A DNA stretch of 64,000 nt from Hansfordia pulvinata (Eukaryota > Ascomycota > Sordariomycetes > Xylariales): positions 1,674,001 to 1,738,000 of the forward strand of contig BJKQ01000001.1 of assembly GCA_006538405.1 (NCBI GenBank), given 5' to 3'. The notes under the pieces were generated by a model. The model saw only the letters and a program-made list of their open reading frames with translations, was not told the origin of the DNA and ran no database searches. Shown piece after piece: positions 1 through 10,657 of the stretch; position 1 is the first letter of the stretch; the number at the start of each line of letters is the position of its first letter. Made by a program: the position numbers and the translations under genes.

Positions 1-606
1 CCTGCCCCAGGCGGCCTGAGACGCACGACTGGATTGAGCACCAATGGGGATGCGCCCTCGCCAGAGGCGTCCCAAAACGGCGCACGTACACCTCGAACAC
101 CCCACGCAAGAACATCCAGCATGGGTGGCGTGTCTGTCCACAGCATGACGCCTGGTGGCCCGGGATCAGGCACTGCTACTTTCACAGTGGCCTCAGCTGC
201 CGGATACCCCCCGTCGGCGGATGTCTACGTCATCATTCGACAGTTGACGCCAAAGGAGAAGGTTGTTGGTAAGACGAAGCATCATGAATCTCCTAAGGGG
301 CCGGTCAAGTTTGATGAGACCTTCAAGCACACGTGTACAGCAGACACGCAATTCCGCGTCGAGGTCAAGGGACACCACACCTTTGGTAGTGACGACGACC
401 TTGGCGAGAAACTTTACTTTGTGGACGAGAGTGCCAGCGGCGAGAAGGAACTCGCGGTTGGCTCTGGAACTGTGACTCTCAAGAGTACCTTCTCCGAGAC
501 GGGCGCGGATAGCCCCCGCAATCAGACCGGGGCTGGCATCAGAAGAAGTTTCCTGAGCAAGAGGGAGGCGAGGCCGAGCGTCAGTCGTGAGGGCACCCCC
601 AATTAA
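1..606 (+). CDS. Tricalbin-like C2-domain protein, C-terminal part (5' end outside window)
   Basis: The frame is open from the first base of the window to a TAA at 604-606, so this is the 3' end of a longer gene. The visible 201 residues start with a Ser/Pro/Gly-rich linker. From about residue 55 follows a beta-rich segment containing DVYVIIRQLTPK, FDETFKHTC, TQFRVEVKGHHTFGSDDDLG and VGSGTVTLKSTF, then a basic tail. This pattern resembles the last C2-like domain of fungal tricalbins, the SMP/C2 tethers that hold cortical ER to the plasma membrane and move lipids. The SMP and earlier C2 domains would lie upstream of the window, so the family call rests on the C-terminal pattern only; another multi-C2 protein is possible. 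No intron is visible here. Confidence 0.75.
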   Translation, partial: PAPGGLRRTTGLSTNGDAPSPEASQNGARTPRTPHARTSSMGGVSVHSMTPGGPGSGTATFTVASAAGYPPSADVYVIIRQLTPKEKVVGKTKHHESPKGPVKFDETFKHTCTADTQFRVEVKGHHTFGSDDDLGEKLYFVDESASGEKELAVGSGTVTLKSTFSETGADSPRNQTGAGIRRSFLSKREARPSVSREGTPN

Positions 607-1068
607 GTTTCTTTTATTGTGTCATAGGTGCAAGGCGGTGTTGGGATGTGGCTGAGGAAGGCGAGCGGTGGAATTAATCCAGGCTACTTTGGATGGTATG
701 CGACGCAGAAGTCTTTGGCTGCGTGCCGAGCCTTTTGTGGCTTGGGCAGGTTGTGTTTTCGTTTGTTGTATTTGTGTTGCCGCCCAACATACGATGGACG
801 ACTGAGAGACAGTCGCGCAAAATAAAAGGATATCATGGCAACGTTAGTGGCGTCTTCAACGTGTACAGAGTGGCATTTGGTCACTGGAAAACGAGCCCCA
901 TAGGTAAGGGGTGGATAGCGAATGCAGTGGGCAAGACCAACTCGTGGGTCTCGTCTTTGACATTCGTGCAGTTGGAATAAGTCTTGCAGCTAGAACAGGA
1001 GGTTGAGAATGTCGGTCGGTTGTGTTTAATAGTTTGCCTGCCCGGGACATGGAAGTCATCACTCTTGC

Positions 1069-1161
1069 TGTGTGTATTATCACTCGTGATGTGTGTATTA
1101 TCACTCGTGATGTGTGTATTATCACTCGTGATGTGTGTATTATCACTCGTGATGTGTGTAT
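1069..1161. repeat. 21-bp tandem repeat, about 4.4 copies
   Basis: Four near-perfect head-to-tail copies of a 21-bp unit containing TGTGTATTATCACTCGTGA. Because 21 is a multiple of three, all frames stay open through the array (for example CIITRDV repeated), which explains the spurious small reading frames here. The unit carries ACTCGT, the core of the dispersed 8-mer seen elsewhere in the window. It lies between the 3' ends of two converging genes. Confidence 0.9.
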
Positions 1162-1322
1162 GGAGATGAACATCTATGTGGAATGTGACTTGCTAACCTG
1201 GAAAAGGCCCTTTCCCCTGGTACCAACTTCAGACCAGGGAACGCTTAGTCCCGCTCCAGCCTAGGCCGATAGAAGTGACCCAGCTGCACGTGGTCCCCAA
1301 CCCGCGGCCCTTCCCTTCACTT

Positions 1323-1783
1323 TTAGTCGGACTTCAGCCAGCTGGGAAGCAGGGACTTCAACAGCTCCTTCCTGATGCTGGTGCCTTTGATGTCGCTGGG
1401 TAGGGACTTTCGGGCCGGAATCCAAGGAGTGGGTTCAACATGCTTGAGGAAGTCATCGTAGGAGGGGTATCCTGGGTAATTACCCATCCCGCAGTTGTAT
1501 ACGACCTGGTTATGGCAGCTGCGAGAGAAAGTGAAGAGAAAGGAACACGAATCAGTAAACTCGTTCTTCCCCCTAGAAGAAAAAAAGAGAAAAAGAGAAA
1601 AACTCACCTGATGTATTCCTGTTGGTTGCTTTGCTGGCAGTTTGCCTTTGTATATGCGCTGACGCACGCATGGAACTGTCGTAGGTCTCCTTCGCGGGGC
1701 CTGAGGCGCGGGACGGCGGAGGCGATGGCCCCGGCGGCGAGGATGCTCGCCGCCAGCGCGAGCCACGAGATGAGGAACCTCAT
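1323..1783 (-). CDS. Small secreted cysteine-containing protein, 123 aa, one intron
   Basis: Exon 1 runs 1783-1608 and exon 2 1518-1323, with an 89-nt intron (GTGAGT donor, CGCAG acceptor). The splice joins AG|C in phase and restores an open frame to TAA at 1323. The protein starts MRFLISWLALAASILAAG, a classic signal peptide probably cut after an ASA motif. A short Arg-rich stretch (RLRPR) follows, possibly a Kex2-type processing site. Then come four cysteines at about residues 40, 49, 60 and 67, enough for two disulfides, and a Lys/Ser/Leu-rich tail without cysteines. No family is recognised. The size, signal peptide and even cysteine number suit an apoplastic effector or cell-wall-associated protein, but that is inference. 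A CCAAT and a TATA-like site lie about 95-110 nt upstream of the ATG. Confidence 0.75.
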
Positions 1784-1875
1784 GGTGTTTTTGTGGTCGT
1801 GGTGGACGAGGGAAGGGGGGTAGAGCTGTCTTTCTCTTTGGGCTTTTCGGGAGGGACTGCGACGGCGACGGCGGC

Positions 1876-1893
1876 GGTTATATGAAATTGGTG
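1876..1893 (-). promoter_or_regulatory. Putative CCAAT/TATA core promoter of the small secreted protein gene
   Basis: On the minus strand a CCAAT pentamer (1891-1887) is followed by CATATAAC (TATA-like, 1882-1878), about 95 nt before the ATG at 1783. Spacing and orientation fit a core promoter. No expression data are available. Confidence 0.35.
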
Positions 1894-4640
1894 TGACAGG
1901 GCCGTCCGCCACGTCGGCGTCGGAGGCGTTCTGTTTTCCCTTCTCTTCTCTTTTTAGAAAGGGTGGCGGGTTTGACAGCTTGGACGAGATGAGGCTGAGA
2001 TGAGGCTGAGTGTTTATGTACCAGTCTCTCGCCAGATCTTTCTCTCTTGTTCGCCCCTGTTTCTTTCCCGGGCGTCCCTTGATATGTCTGGTTTTTTTTT
2101 CTTTTTTTCTTTGGAAATATCCTTCCCGATTGTACTTTTGCCCCCTGTCTATTCTCCCTCCTGGCTAGTTCCAAAGCTTGTTCGCGAGACACACACACCC
2201 GCCCTCGGGGCTGCGACGCAGCCGCCAGAAGAAGTCGCCTCTCGGATATTGCGGGACAGAGGACAGGTGGACAAAACAGACAGACGGCAAGTCCTGGGTC
2301 GCCCCAAGGGTTCCTTTGTCAGCCTCCGCAGCCCGTGGTGTACTCGTACTCTTATCAAGCCACACACCTCGGAATGGCCCAAGAGCGAAGGGTGGGTGTT
2401 TCATCCCGCTTAAGATGTAGAAGAGGGAAAAAAAAAAAAAGGCAGAACACACCAAGCCACAGAAAAGAAAACTTGCCTGCAACTAACTTCAAGGTAGAAC
2501 AAGTTAGACAAAAGTGTCAGCGCGAGGGCCCCAAGCTCGCTTTGGATTGCCCTCTCCGCCCCAGGGTTCGGGGGCTTGTCCGCCAGGCAGGCCCTGGGTG
2601 CCTGGGGTATGCCGGTGCCGTGCCACTCTTGTTCCTCTAAGGCGATCTGGCCCGGAGAATTGAGGGAGGACCGGCCGGGGGGGGGGGGGGGGGAGAAGAG
2701 CGGGAGGGGGCGAAGTAGAAGCCCGAGTCGGGCAATTGTGTATTCGTAAAGATGTTGTGATGCGCTGAGGCGGCTCTTGTTGAAGTAGAAGGACAAAAGG
2801 GACTCGTCTGTTTGCTTGAGCCGCTGCGCCCTTCGTCGTCCTCGTCGTCCTCGTCGTTGTCCGTTGTTGCCGCCCGCGAGCTCGTTGGGTTTCGAAGAGG
2901 AGGGCCCGGCCACGGGGGTGGAAGAGAGTGACGCGAGATGAAGTGGAAAAAGAAAGCGAGGGTGGCGACGAGCTTTCTCGGCCTCGGTCTCGGCTTCAAC
3001 GACGGTCTCGCGGCGCGGCGGCCCCCCTCCTCACGTGTTGGCTTGTGTTGGCTTGCGTGTGTGTGTGCGTGTGTGTGCGTGTCTGCGTCCGTGCTGGGGC
3101 CTGGACTGGGGTTTCGGGTGGCAAAGTCGCCTCTGGCCGCCTACCCGCGCCGGTGAGCAATGAATCGGGTCCCCCATCATCACGATGGGCTTTGCCGTCT
3201 TCTGACGCTTCTTTCTTGCCCATCCGCCCCCACTCTTCTTCCCTTGCTTGACCAATCTTCCATGCGTGGTGGTGAAGGGGCATCGCAGTCGCGGGGGGCT
3301 GCGAAAGAGTACCGGCGCTGACGTACTATGTAGTCGCATCCTCGCGAGATCGTGGGGGCGGGGGGGATGGAGGGCTTTTCCACACCCCAGCAGTAAAAGG
3401 CCGCAAGCTTGACCCCAACAACGACACCACCACCAGCAGAGTGCCGATGGCCCCATGAGCCGGGATGACCGGGCAGGCAACTCGTGACTGCCGGCGAGCC
3501 ACTGGACCCATTCGGGCGTGTGTACTCGTAAGCCGTTGGTAAGGGACCTATGTAGGTAGGGAAGCAGGCATCGTCGCTCTCAAGTCCAGGTGTCCAATGG
3601 CCACACAACCCCGATTGTTTGTCCTCGGCAAGGGAAAAAAAAAGGGGTGGCGTAGGCGCCCAGCACCCCCGGCAAGAGCTTGCTTTTCTTTCTTCTGCCC
3701 CCCAGGCACGCCTCTATCGCACGAGCATGACCGGGCAAGGAAGGGAAGCGGGCAAACAAGACTTTGCAGCAGAACAAGGCATCCCAGGCATCTCTCGCCA
3801 CGCGGGCTCATCAGCTTGTCTCGCCCTCTCTTTCTCTCTTTTCGCTCAGGCACATTGTATGTTGCCACCAAGGCCCCGAAACAAAAAAAGCCCCCCCCCC
3901 AGAGCGGTCAGCCCAAGAGCACCTCGCCACGGACCCGCGCCGCTCCAACGCACGAAGCTTGGAGACTGGAGAGAAAGTGGCAGTGTGAAGAGGTGCGCTG
4001 GTTCGCTCGGTCTCCAAGAGCGTCCAAACACTTCCAGCCTATCAACGAGGAGAGAGAGCGTGAGTGGGAAAAAACCCGTCTCCGAAGACTGTCCCGTTCC
4101 ATCTCCTGTCAACTGCTGCGGTCGGGGCTGCGTTGTCAGTGGCGGGACCTTTTCTGTAAATAACCCGCGCGGCACTTACAAGACGTACATTTGCGCGCCA
4201 GAATCTCGAACGGTTCGGACCCTTTCCCGCCACCTCGCGGACTCGCACATGGCAAGTTGGGTATTAATATACATGTATATGTTGAAACTTCGCGCCGCGA
4301 CTCCCCGCAGAGCCACTTGAGAGACAGGCGTCCATGAATTCTCGTCTCATTAGATGGTGACAAGCTGCTCACTTCTACCGGAAGTGAGAGGGCATCCCTC
4401 TATGTACACAAAAGCCGCGGCAAAACGCTTCGCCTGGCTGGTGCTGGGCTAGGTAGCGTAGCCAACAAACAATCTCCCAAACCAGCGCTCTTGATGTATG
4501 CAATTAGACGGCGTCAACGCTGGCCCTTGTCGCAAGCCTGGCCTCGAAACAAAAAACCCAGAAACCCAAAAACAAATCCGGTAAATTCTAGTGACCCCAA
4601 AGATGCCTGGTCCGCCCACGTCTCTTTCAAAAACCCATGT
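1894..4640. other. Intergenic region, no supportable gene
   Basis: About 2.7 kb of GC-rich DNA with A, T and G homopolymers (17 G at 2677-2693), a TG-rich microsatellite near 3050-3080 and two early copies of the TACTCGTA 8-mer (2341, 3523). Several open frames exceed 100 codons, but their translations are Arg/Pro/Ser-rich low complexity on both strands at once. None shows a domain, signal peptide or convincing splice structure. Confidence 0.6.
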
Positions 4641-5958
4641 CTATATGCTCGCTTCCTTGACCCATCCCGGAACAACACGCTTGAGGAATTTCATAAACTT
4701 GAAGAAGCCGACGGCGTACTCGACGTTGCCGGCGGGGTCGACGACGCGCTCGGGGAACGCAATGCCGGCGCCAAAAAGTCCCGGCACCGGCCGGCGGGCG
4801 TCGCTCTTGTCGGTAAACCCGCCCGTCTCGTGGTCGAAGACGATCTGGTCGCGGCTCGCTATCGGCAGCGGGTGGTTGGTGTAGCCGACGGCCTCGACCA
4901 CCAGGTCGCAGTGCGGCATCTCCGCCCGCATCGCCGCTTTCTCTGCCTCGGGCCCACCCGAGCAGTCGACGCGCGACACGAACTCGCCGGCCGGGCTGTG
5001 CTCCAGGTTGTCGCCGTCGAGCTGCTCGCGCGCAAACTCGGCCGCCCTGCCCTTGAGGCCCGTGTTGTCGCGCAGGATCCACCCGTCTTTGTACACGGCG
5101 TATTTGAGGAGCTTGCTGCGCGTGAACCAGCGGACACGCAGCTGGGGATGCGAGGACTGACAGAGGCGCAGCAGGTTCATCAGAACCAGAATGGCACTGT
5201 GCGACGCGCCGACAACGCCTACGGTGACGGTCCGGTCGCGCGGCAGGTCCCGAGCGAGCTCCGACGGCTTGAGCGCCGTGTCCAGGTCCAGCAGATCGGG
5301 CGTGTTCTCCGGCGCGGTGGGCAGCGGCACCGTGGTAGGGTACGACCCAGTGCAGTACACGTTGATCGGAGCGTTGATGACGTCGAGCTGCTCCTCCTTG
5401 GCCGACTGGACGGTCAACGCCCAGTGCGAGGGCCTGGTGGTGTCGGGCACGGCTTCGGTGACGGTGCCGACGAAGGGCACGACGCGCGGGTGCTGCAGGA
5501 GGCCCTCGGTCAGGGCACGCAGCAGGTCGCCGGCATAGTGCAGAGAACACGTCTCGTCGGGCGGGAGCTTCTGTAGGGCGGTGACGGCGGCGGGGGCTTG
5601 GCGGCCGAGGCGCCTATGCGGGCGAGGGGGCCGACGGCATCCTTGAAGGAGAGGAACAGGGCGGCCTTTGTGTTGCTGGGGACCTCGCGGTACTTGGCGT
5701 TGATGCGGCCGCCGTCGAAGAGAGGGTCGACCCAGGCGATGCGGGCGTCGGGGCGCAGGTTGTCGAGCAGATTCCCCAGGACGGCGATACCGGCGGCGCC
5801 GCCCCGACGACGACAGCGTCAAAATCGGGGCGCCGCGAGTGGGCGGGCGCCGAGTAGTAGGAGACGGTCATGGGCCTGTAACAGACGGCGGCGAGGGGGA
5901 CGAGGCGTTTCCTGGAGAGCGCGAGGCCGAAGCTGCGCACTGACTCACAAACAAGCAT
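4641..5958 (-). pseudogene. FAD/NAD(P)-dependent oxidoreductase interrupted by two one-base deletions
   Basis: Three successive minus-strand frames make up one flavoprotein of about 439 aa. Segment 1 (from ATG at 5958) has a short basic, hydrophobic N-terminus and the first dinucleotide-binding strand DAVVVGA. Around 5795-5805 the frame must move by one base to read AAGIAVLGNLLD, so the break falls inside the GxGxxG FAD motif. Near 5592-5596, in a run of five G, it must move again to reach the long third segment (HYAGDLLRALTEGLLQ onward). That segment includes a second nucleotide-binding motif (VGVVGASHSAI), the typical late DLVVEAVGYTN strand and a C-terminal LFGAGIAFPERVVD flavin-contact motif, with TAG at 4641. 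It resembles uncharacterised fungal pyridine-nucleotide-disulfide-type oxidoreductases (Pyr_redox fold); substrate unknown. Conservation outside the two breaks is good, so sequencing error is as likely as true inactivation. Confidence 0.82.
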
Positions 5959-5959
5959 T

Positions 5960-8900
5960 GTGACCCCAGATTCTCAAAGGCGCGCGAGGGGGGGAAGGGG
6001 GACGGGCCGGTCTTATAGGGGACGGACGGGGGAGACGATGGAGGAGCCGGGACGCAGGCGCTCGTCCTTGGCGGCTTGGTTGCAGCGTGGCGCAAGGGGG
6101 GGTGTTCCTCTAGATTGACAGATCGCCGGCAGAGAGACAAGAGGAGACAGATACCAGACAGACAGGCAAACAGACAGACGGGCGTGACGGGCAAGTCGAG
6201 AGACGGGAGAGGGTGGAGTGCGACGGCGGTGTCTCGAGGCGTGGTGCGGCTTCGGGAGAGCGAGGGCGTGAGAATCCACCCAATCGCGTGCTGGGTGAGG
6301 CGTCATCACGAGTACCCCGGTACCCCGGCATGGATGTGCCTGCTCTAAGAAAAGAACACCACCCAACCGTGCGGGCGGACGTGGGCAGCCGCATCCAATG
6401 CCCGGTGCTGCAACACCTTGGATGTACCTGCAGGCGTACGAGTACTCGTACGTCCATGCGAGTACTCGTACGAGTACATACGCGTACATTGAAGCAGGCG
6501 TGAACGCGCCGGCTGGTAAGGTCCTGGTGTGTAACTTATCGATAGAGACGCTGCCACCATACGTCCAGCTCACCGTACTCACCTGCATCAGTCATCCATA
6601 TCAGTGCATTCCGGCGCCCCTCAGTGCATCTTTGGCACTGGACCCCTCCGGCGCACTCTTAGCGCTGCCGATCCCTGTCAAGATGCTACAGTCCGCCCGC
6701 TGGGCGACAGCCTCACCCCCTGAAGCCCGAAAGGAGTATCTTGGGTACATGCATCAATTGCATCCACACGGATCTACGAGTGTGACTACGGTATCGCGGT
6801 ATCCAAGGTGGTAGGTAGGTACATGTAGATACCAGACAGTTGTTCATGTACTGCATCTGGAGGTAACTGACCTTATCCATCCCGGACAACGTCGAACAGT
6901 CAGTCACACTGGCTGTTTCGTGACTTATCATTCTTCCCGTCGGCCCACCGCCGCCGTCACACGCCGTCCGCGCAAGGGCGACGCGTCGACACTCGGAGGA
7001 TCTCCCGCCTGGATCGAACGAACTACACTACCTAAGGTACTCGTAGGCCGCAGGTCCCCGTCGAGGGCATGCACACGAGCCCACGAGTACGCGTACTGGA
7101 ACTGGCCCCGTGGCTCCAGCTCATCGGTTCCAGCGCTGCCGACTGCGTGGCCGGGACGACTGGCGCGCAGCGGCCCAAGCAGCCCTGTAGGTACTCGTAT
7201 GCCTCCTCTAACGTGATCGCAGCGCCAGATGTCGTCAACGCCTCCATGCCCACCCGTCGGCTTCCTCTCTCTCCCCTTCTCCCTCTCCCAGCTCCGCACC
7301 GGAACCCACTGTGGTTCCTGCCATGACTCAACTTGCATGCACTGGTGGCGCTGACCGCCTGCCCACCGCGCGCGGTCGCGTAAAAGGAGTATGGGCTTCC
7401 CGGCCCCCTGGGACGACGGACGCGCGTGGCGTCCTACTGGTGCAGCAGCCTGGCAGACGTACGAGTTACTAAAGAGCCATTACGGCAGGGAGCATCGGGG
7501 GGCTGGACTCGTTCGAGCACTCGTTCCTGTGCTGATTGGAGGCTCAGGGGCAGACGGGGGTTGCTCATCGCGGCTGGTCCGCCAGACGTCAAGAACGGCG
7601 GACGACGCACGTACGTGTAGGTACCTCTATCGCGTGATGGTGATCTGCCAACCCGGAGGCCAGCCAGCGCCCGCCCGGGTCCAAGGTTGCCGCCGCCGGC
7701 GGCGCCTCTATGCTGGCCACGTCACCGAGCCATACCACACCGGGCCCCGTTTCGTCACCTTGTTTCCCTCGTCTCTCTGGGTGCCTCATCCTTCCCGGCA
7801 AAGCGAAGTGCTCACCCATCCGCAAGGAGAAGGAAGGGAGGCTTGCGCTGTGGCCCCAGGTATCTATCTACGCGTATCTACAAGGCCACAGGCATTTCAA
7901 GACAAAAAAGTCTCTTCCTCCCGTCGGAGTAGCCTCGCCATCACGAATCTCATGACGCTCGCCCGCGACGTGACCCTTCGTCGCTGCCCCACCGCCGACA
8001 AGCCCGGATCCGTGCACGTCTGTCTGGTGGTATCCCAGCGACAGGGCTCCCCATGTGATGAGAAGAAGGCGTTTTGCAGCGCCCCCGCCCCCTCGTTGGC
8101 GAATTGTGAGACGTGAATTTCAAACGAGAAACAGCTTGCGGGGGCGACGTTTCGATGGCGACCTTGGTCTAATTCTGGATGATAACAGCCGGGGCTCCCA
8201 ACTCGGGTGGCCAGACCCGGGGCAGAAGGGAGGAGGGGCGGCGGCGGCGGGCGGCAGAGGGATCCGCAGATGCAGATAGATCGCCTTCTTGGAAATACCC
8301 AGGCGCGATTGGAAGAGTCTTGGGCCCTTGGTCTCATCAATCAGCCACGCCGCGCCGCCAATGGCTGTTTGATTGGACAATTGGTCGCGTTTCGGGCGGA
8401 CAGACCTGTTGATACGGGTCTGGCTGCCTTCTGGCCGCGTGGTGGCGCCGTGCCGTGGTGGCAGCCGGTGATGGCCACCAAGACGCAGGCCCCTGCGGAT
8501 CCCCTTGGTCAGGAGGGCGGTTGTTGGCGGCAGCCGATGGATGATGCCGGGGACCGACTGTCAGAGTCTAACAGGGGCTTGGCAGTGGTATCGAGGTCAG
8601 GCGACCCCCGAGACTCACCTCCTCTGATTACCACCCCCCGTGCAGAGGAAAACATGGCTTTCCCCTACGTAAAGCCGCCTGCAAAGGGTCGCTCGTGGTT
8701 CTCTGAGCACACGAATGTCTCGACTCAACTGCGCCGGATGACGTTGTGTTGAGACAGCCGCCATCTTCAGGGATACTCGCACTCAGGCTACTACCATGCG
8801 GAGCCACGTGACAGGCTGGGTCGGGCTATCAGACTGAGCACAGGGCTGCCGTGGCTGCTTAGGTATTGAAGCCGGCGAGATGAGCAAGTGGCGGTGGAGC

Positions 8901-10657
8901 GGCGGCAGATACGAAGCAGCCCTCTTCTCTCGCCGCATGGGATCTGGCCGCCGCCGGATAGATGCTGTCGACGCCCAGATGCATTCCGGGGTTGTGCTTG
9001 TATCTGAGGGAATGCCCCCGATAATATAAGTCTGCCGGCCAAGATAAGCCGGACTGTTGCGGCCATGATCTGCACACACGCCTCTCTCTCATCATGGCTA
9101 ATCTAATATCCTGGGGTCGAGCAGTCACGCTGCAGCAGATAGATATCTTCGAGTAGACCCCGGTAACGAATCTGAATGTGCTGCACGTCCCCAGCGTCTG
9201 TGAGGCACAGTCACCCATGGCTTCACATGCATATGCGTGTGCATGTGGTGTGGAAGTGTGCGGCCCTTGACGATTCTCACAGGTCGAGCGGACTTGGGGA
9301 GCAGTCTTGGCCTCCGCGCCGGGCTCGGAGCGGAGACGGGGTGACGGGGGGGGCGTCGCTTATCCATAGCTCCTACGCGGCATCTGACGGACACCACGAA
9401 TGGCGATGAGAAGTCCAGGGAATTCTCGAGTTATTACTATAGTATCGCCAAGCCGGTCGTGACCCATCAGATCTCCTCGAGGGCCCGCCCATCCCGCCAA
9501 CTCAAACACGTGCTGACCCTCTCACCAGTCACCCAGTTTCGCCTTCTCAGCGGTTGGGGGGGGGGGGGGGGGGGGGCTTGTGGCAACGCTGCCCCGCTGC
9601 AGAGGCCATTTCAAACCAAGCAACGCAACGGTAGTAGTGACTGAAATGTACAATATGAATGTCGTGGACCGCCCGATATTGAGACGCGGGGTCCTGATCA
9701 TTGTGTTATCTAAGACGGGGCTCCGGCGTTGACCCAAGCCCACCACCCGATTGGATTTGCCATCCATCGTCGGAAACGGAGCAGGTCACCAGCATCGGGA
9801 CTGGAGGGTACAGGTAATCTGCGGATGAGTCCGTCGCAGACGGTGCGCGTGAGATGATGCAGGTAGGGGAAACCAACGGGTAACGGGTGTAGGGACCTCT
9901 CACGTCTGTACTCTACAGTGTTGAACGGTACTCGTATGCGCGGAACGAGTACCTGCTTGCTGGAGCGTTTGGTTGGAGGCGGGCTGTCTCGACCCGACGT
10001 CACGCGCCGACTTACGGAGTACATGTAGGTGGTAGCCCGGCGTGGTAGGTACCGTAGGCACTCGTAGCTGGTGGCTCCCGCGGCGGCACATACACCGGGG
10101 CGCCAGTGGAGATGGTGGTCGTGGACGGCGTAGCGCACCCGAAGCTCCCCGTGCCGAAACCGTCTCCTCCGCAATATCATCCAATATCTACCTACATCCA
10201 ATGTCCATGAGTTCACCCATCCATACGCGCCCTTCAGCAACGACTGCATACCTGACCTTACATGTGCGAGTAGGCATCACCACCACCGAGCGCCAACACG
10301 CCGACCCCTCGCCGGTCCCGCCCCTGCAGACCGACTCTTCTTCCCGTGCGCCTCCGCCGATAACAGCCCTGCACCAGCCTGCCCATGCCGCGCTCGCCCG
10401 GCCCGCTGACCTGTCACGCCCTTCTCCCCCACCCGACCTGACGATACCCACCGCCTCCGACTCGGCTCTGCTCTGCTCGTCTGCGGCGCATCATCCGGTT
10501 TCCATCAATCACCGGCCTGCCCCTCCCCTGCCCAACACCTCGTCTGCTACAGTCGCCCGAAAAGAAGAGAGCGCCCGCCCGCCGCCGCCGCCGCATTCCC
10601 ACTGCGGCCCTGCCGCGCAAACCCAGCCACTCCTTCTCAGCAGGGATCCGTCCCAGG
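5960..10657. other. Gene-poor intergenic region
   Basis: About 4.7 kb without a convincing gene. It contains seven copies of TACGAGTA/TACTCGTA (four packed in 6437-6476, others at 7038, 7192 and 9929), many GGTAGGTAC-like words and a run of 21 G at 9556-9576. Open frames such as 7391-8116 (+) are low-complexity composites with overlapping frames on the other strand and no splice or domain support. Confidence 0.6.
6437..6476. repeat. Cluster of four TACGAGTA/TACTCGTA 8-mers
   Basis: Two inverted pairs of the 8-mer occur here: 6437-6444 with 6443-6450, and 6463-6470 with 6469-6476. Each pair overlaps by two bases, giving GTACGAGTACTCGTACG-type palindromes. It is the densest cluster of the window-wide motif. 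Confidence 0.85.

Noticed and set aside
2410..2999. Minus-strand frames with poly-Pro and Asp/Glu runs
   Set aside because: Poly-Pro comes from the G17 tract and the acidic run from a trinucleotide repeat. No start context or domain.
6437..6476. CRISPR-like array of palindromes
   Set aside because: Repeats are 8 bp and overlapping with no spacer structure, and this is a eukaryotic nuclear sequence.
7391..8116. 241-codon plus-strand frame
   Set aside because: No conserved features; competing frames overlap on both strands; composition matches surrounding spacer.
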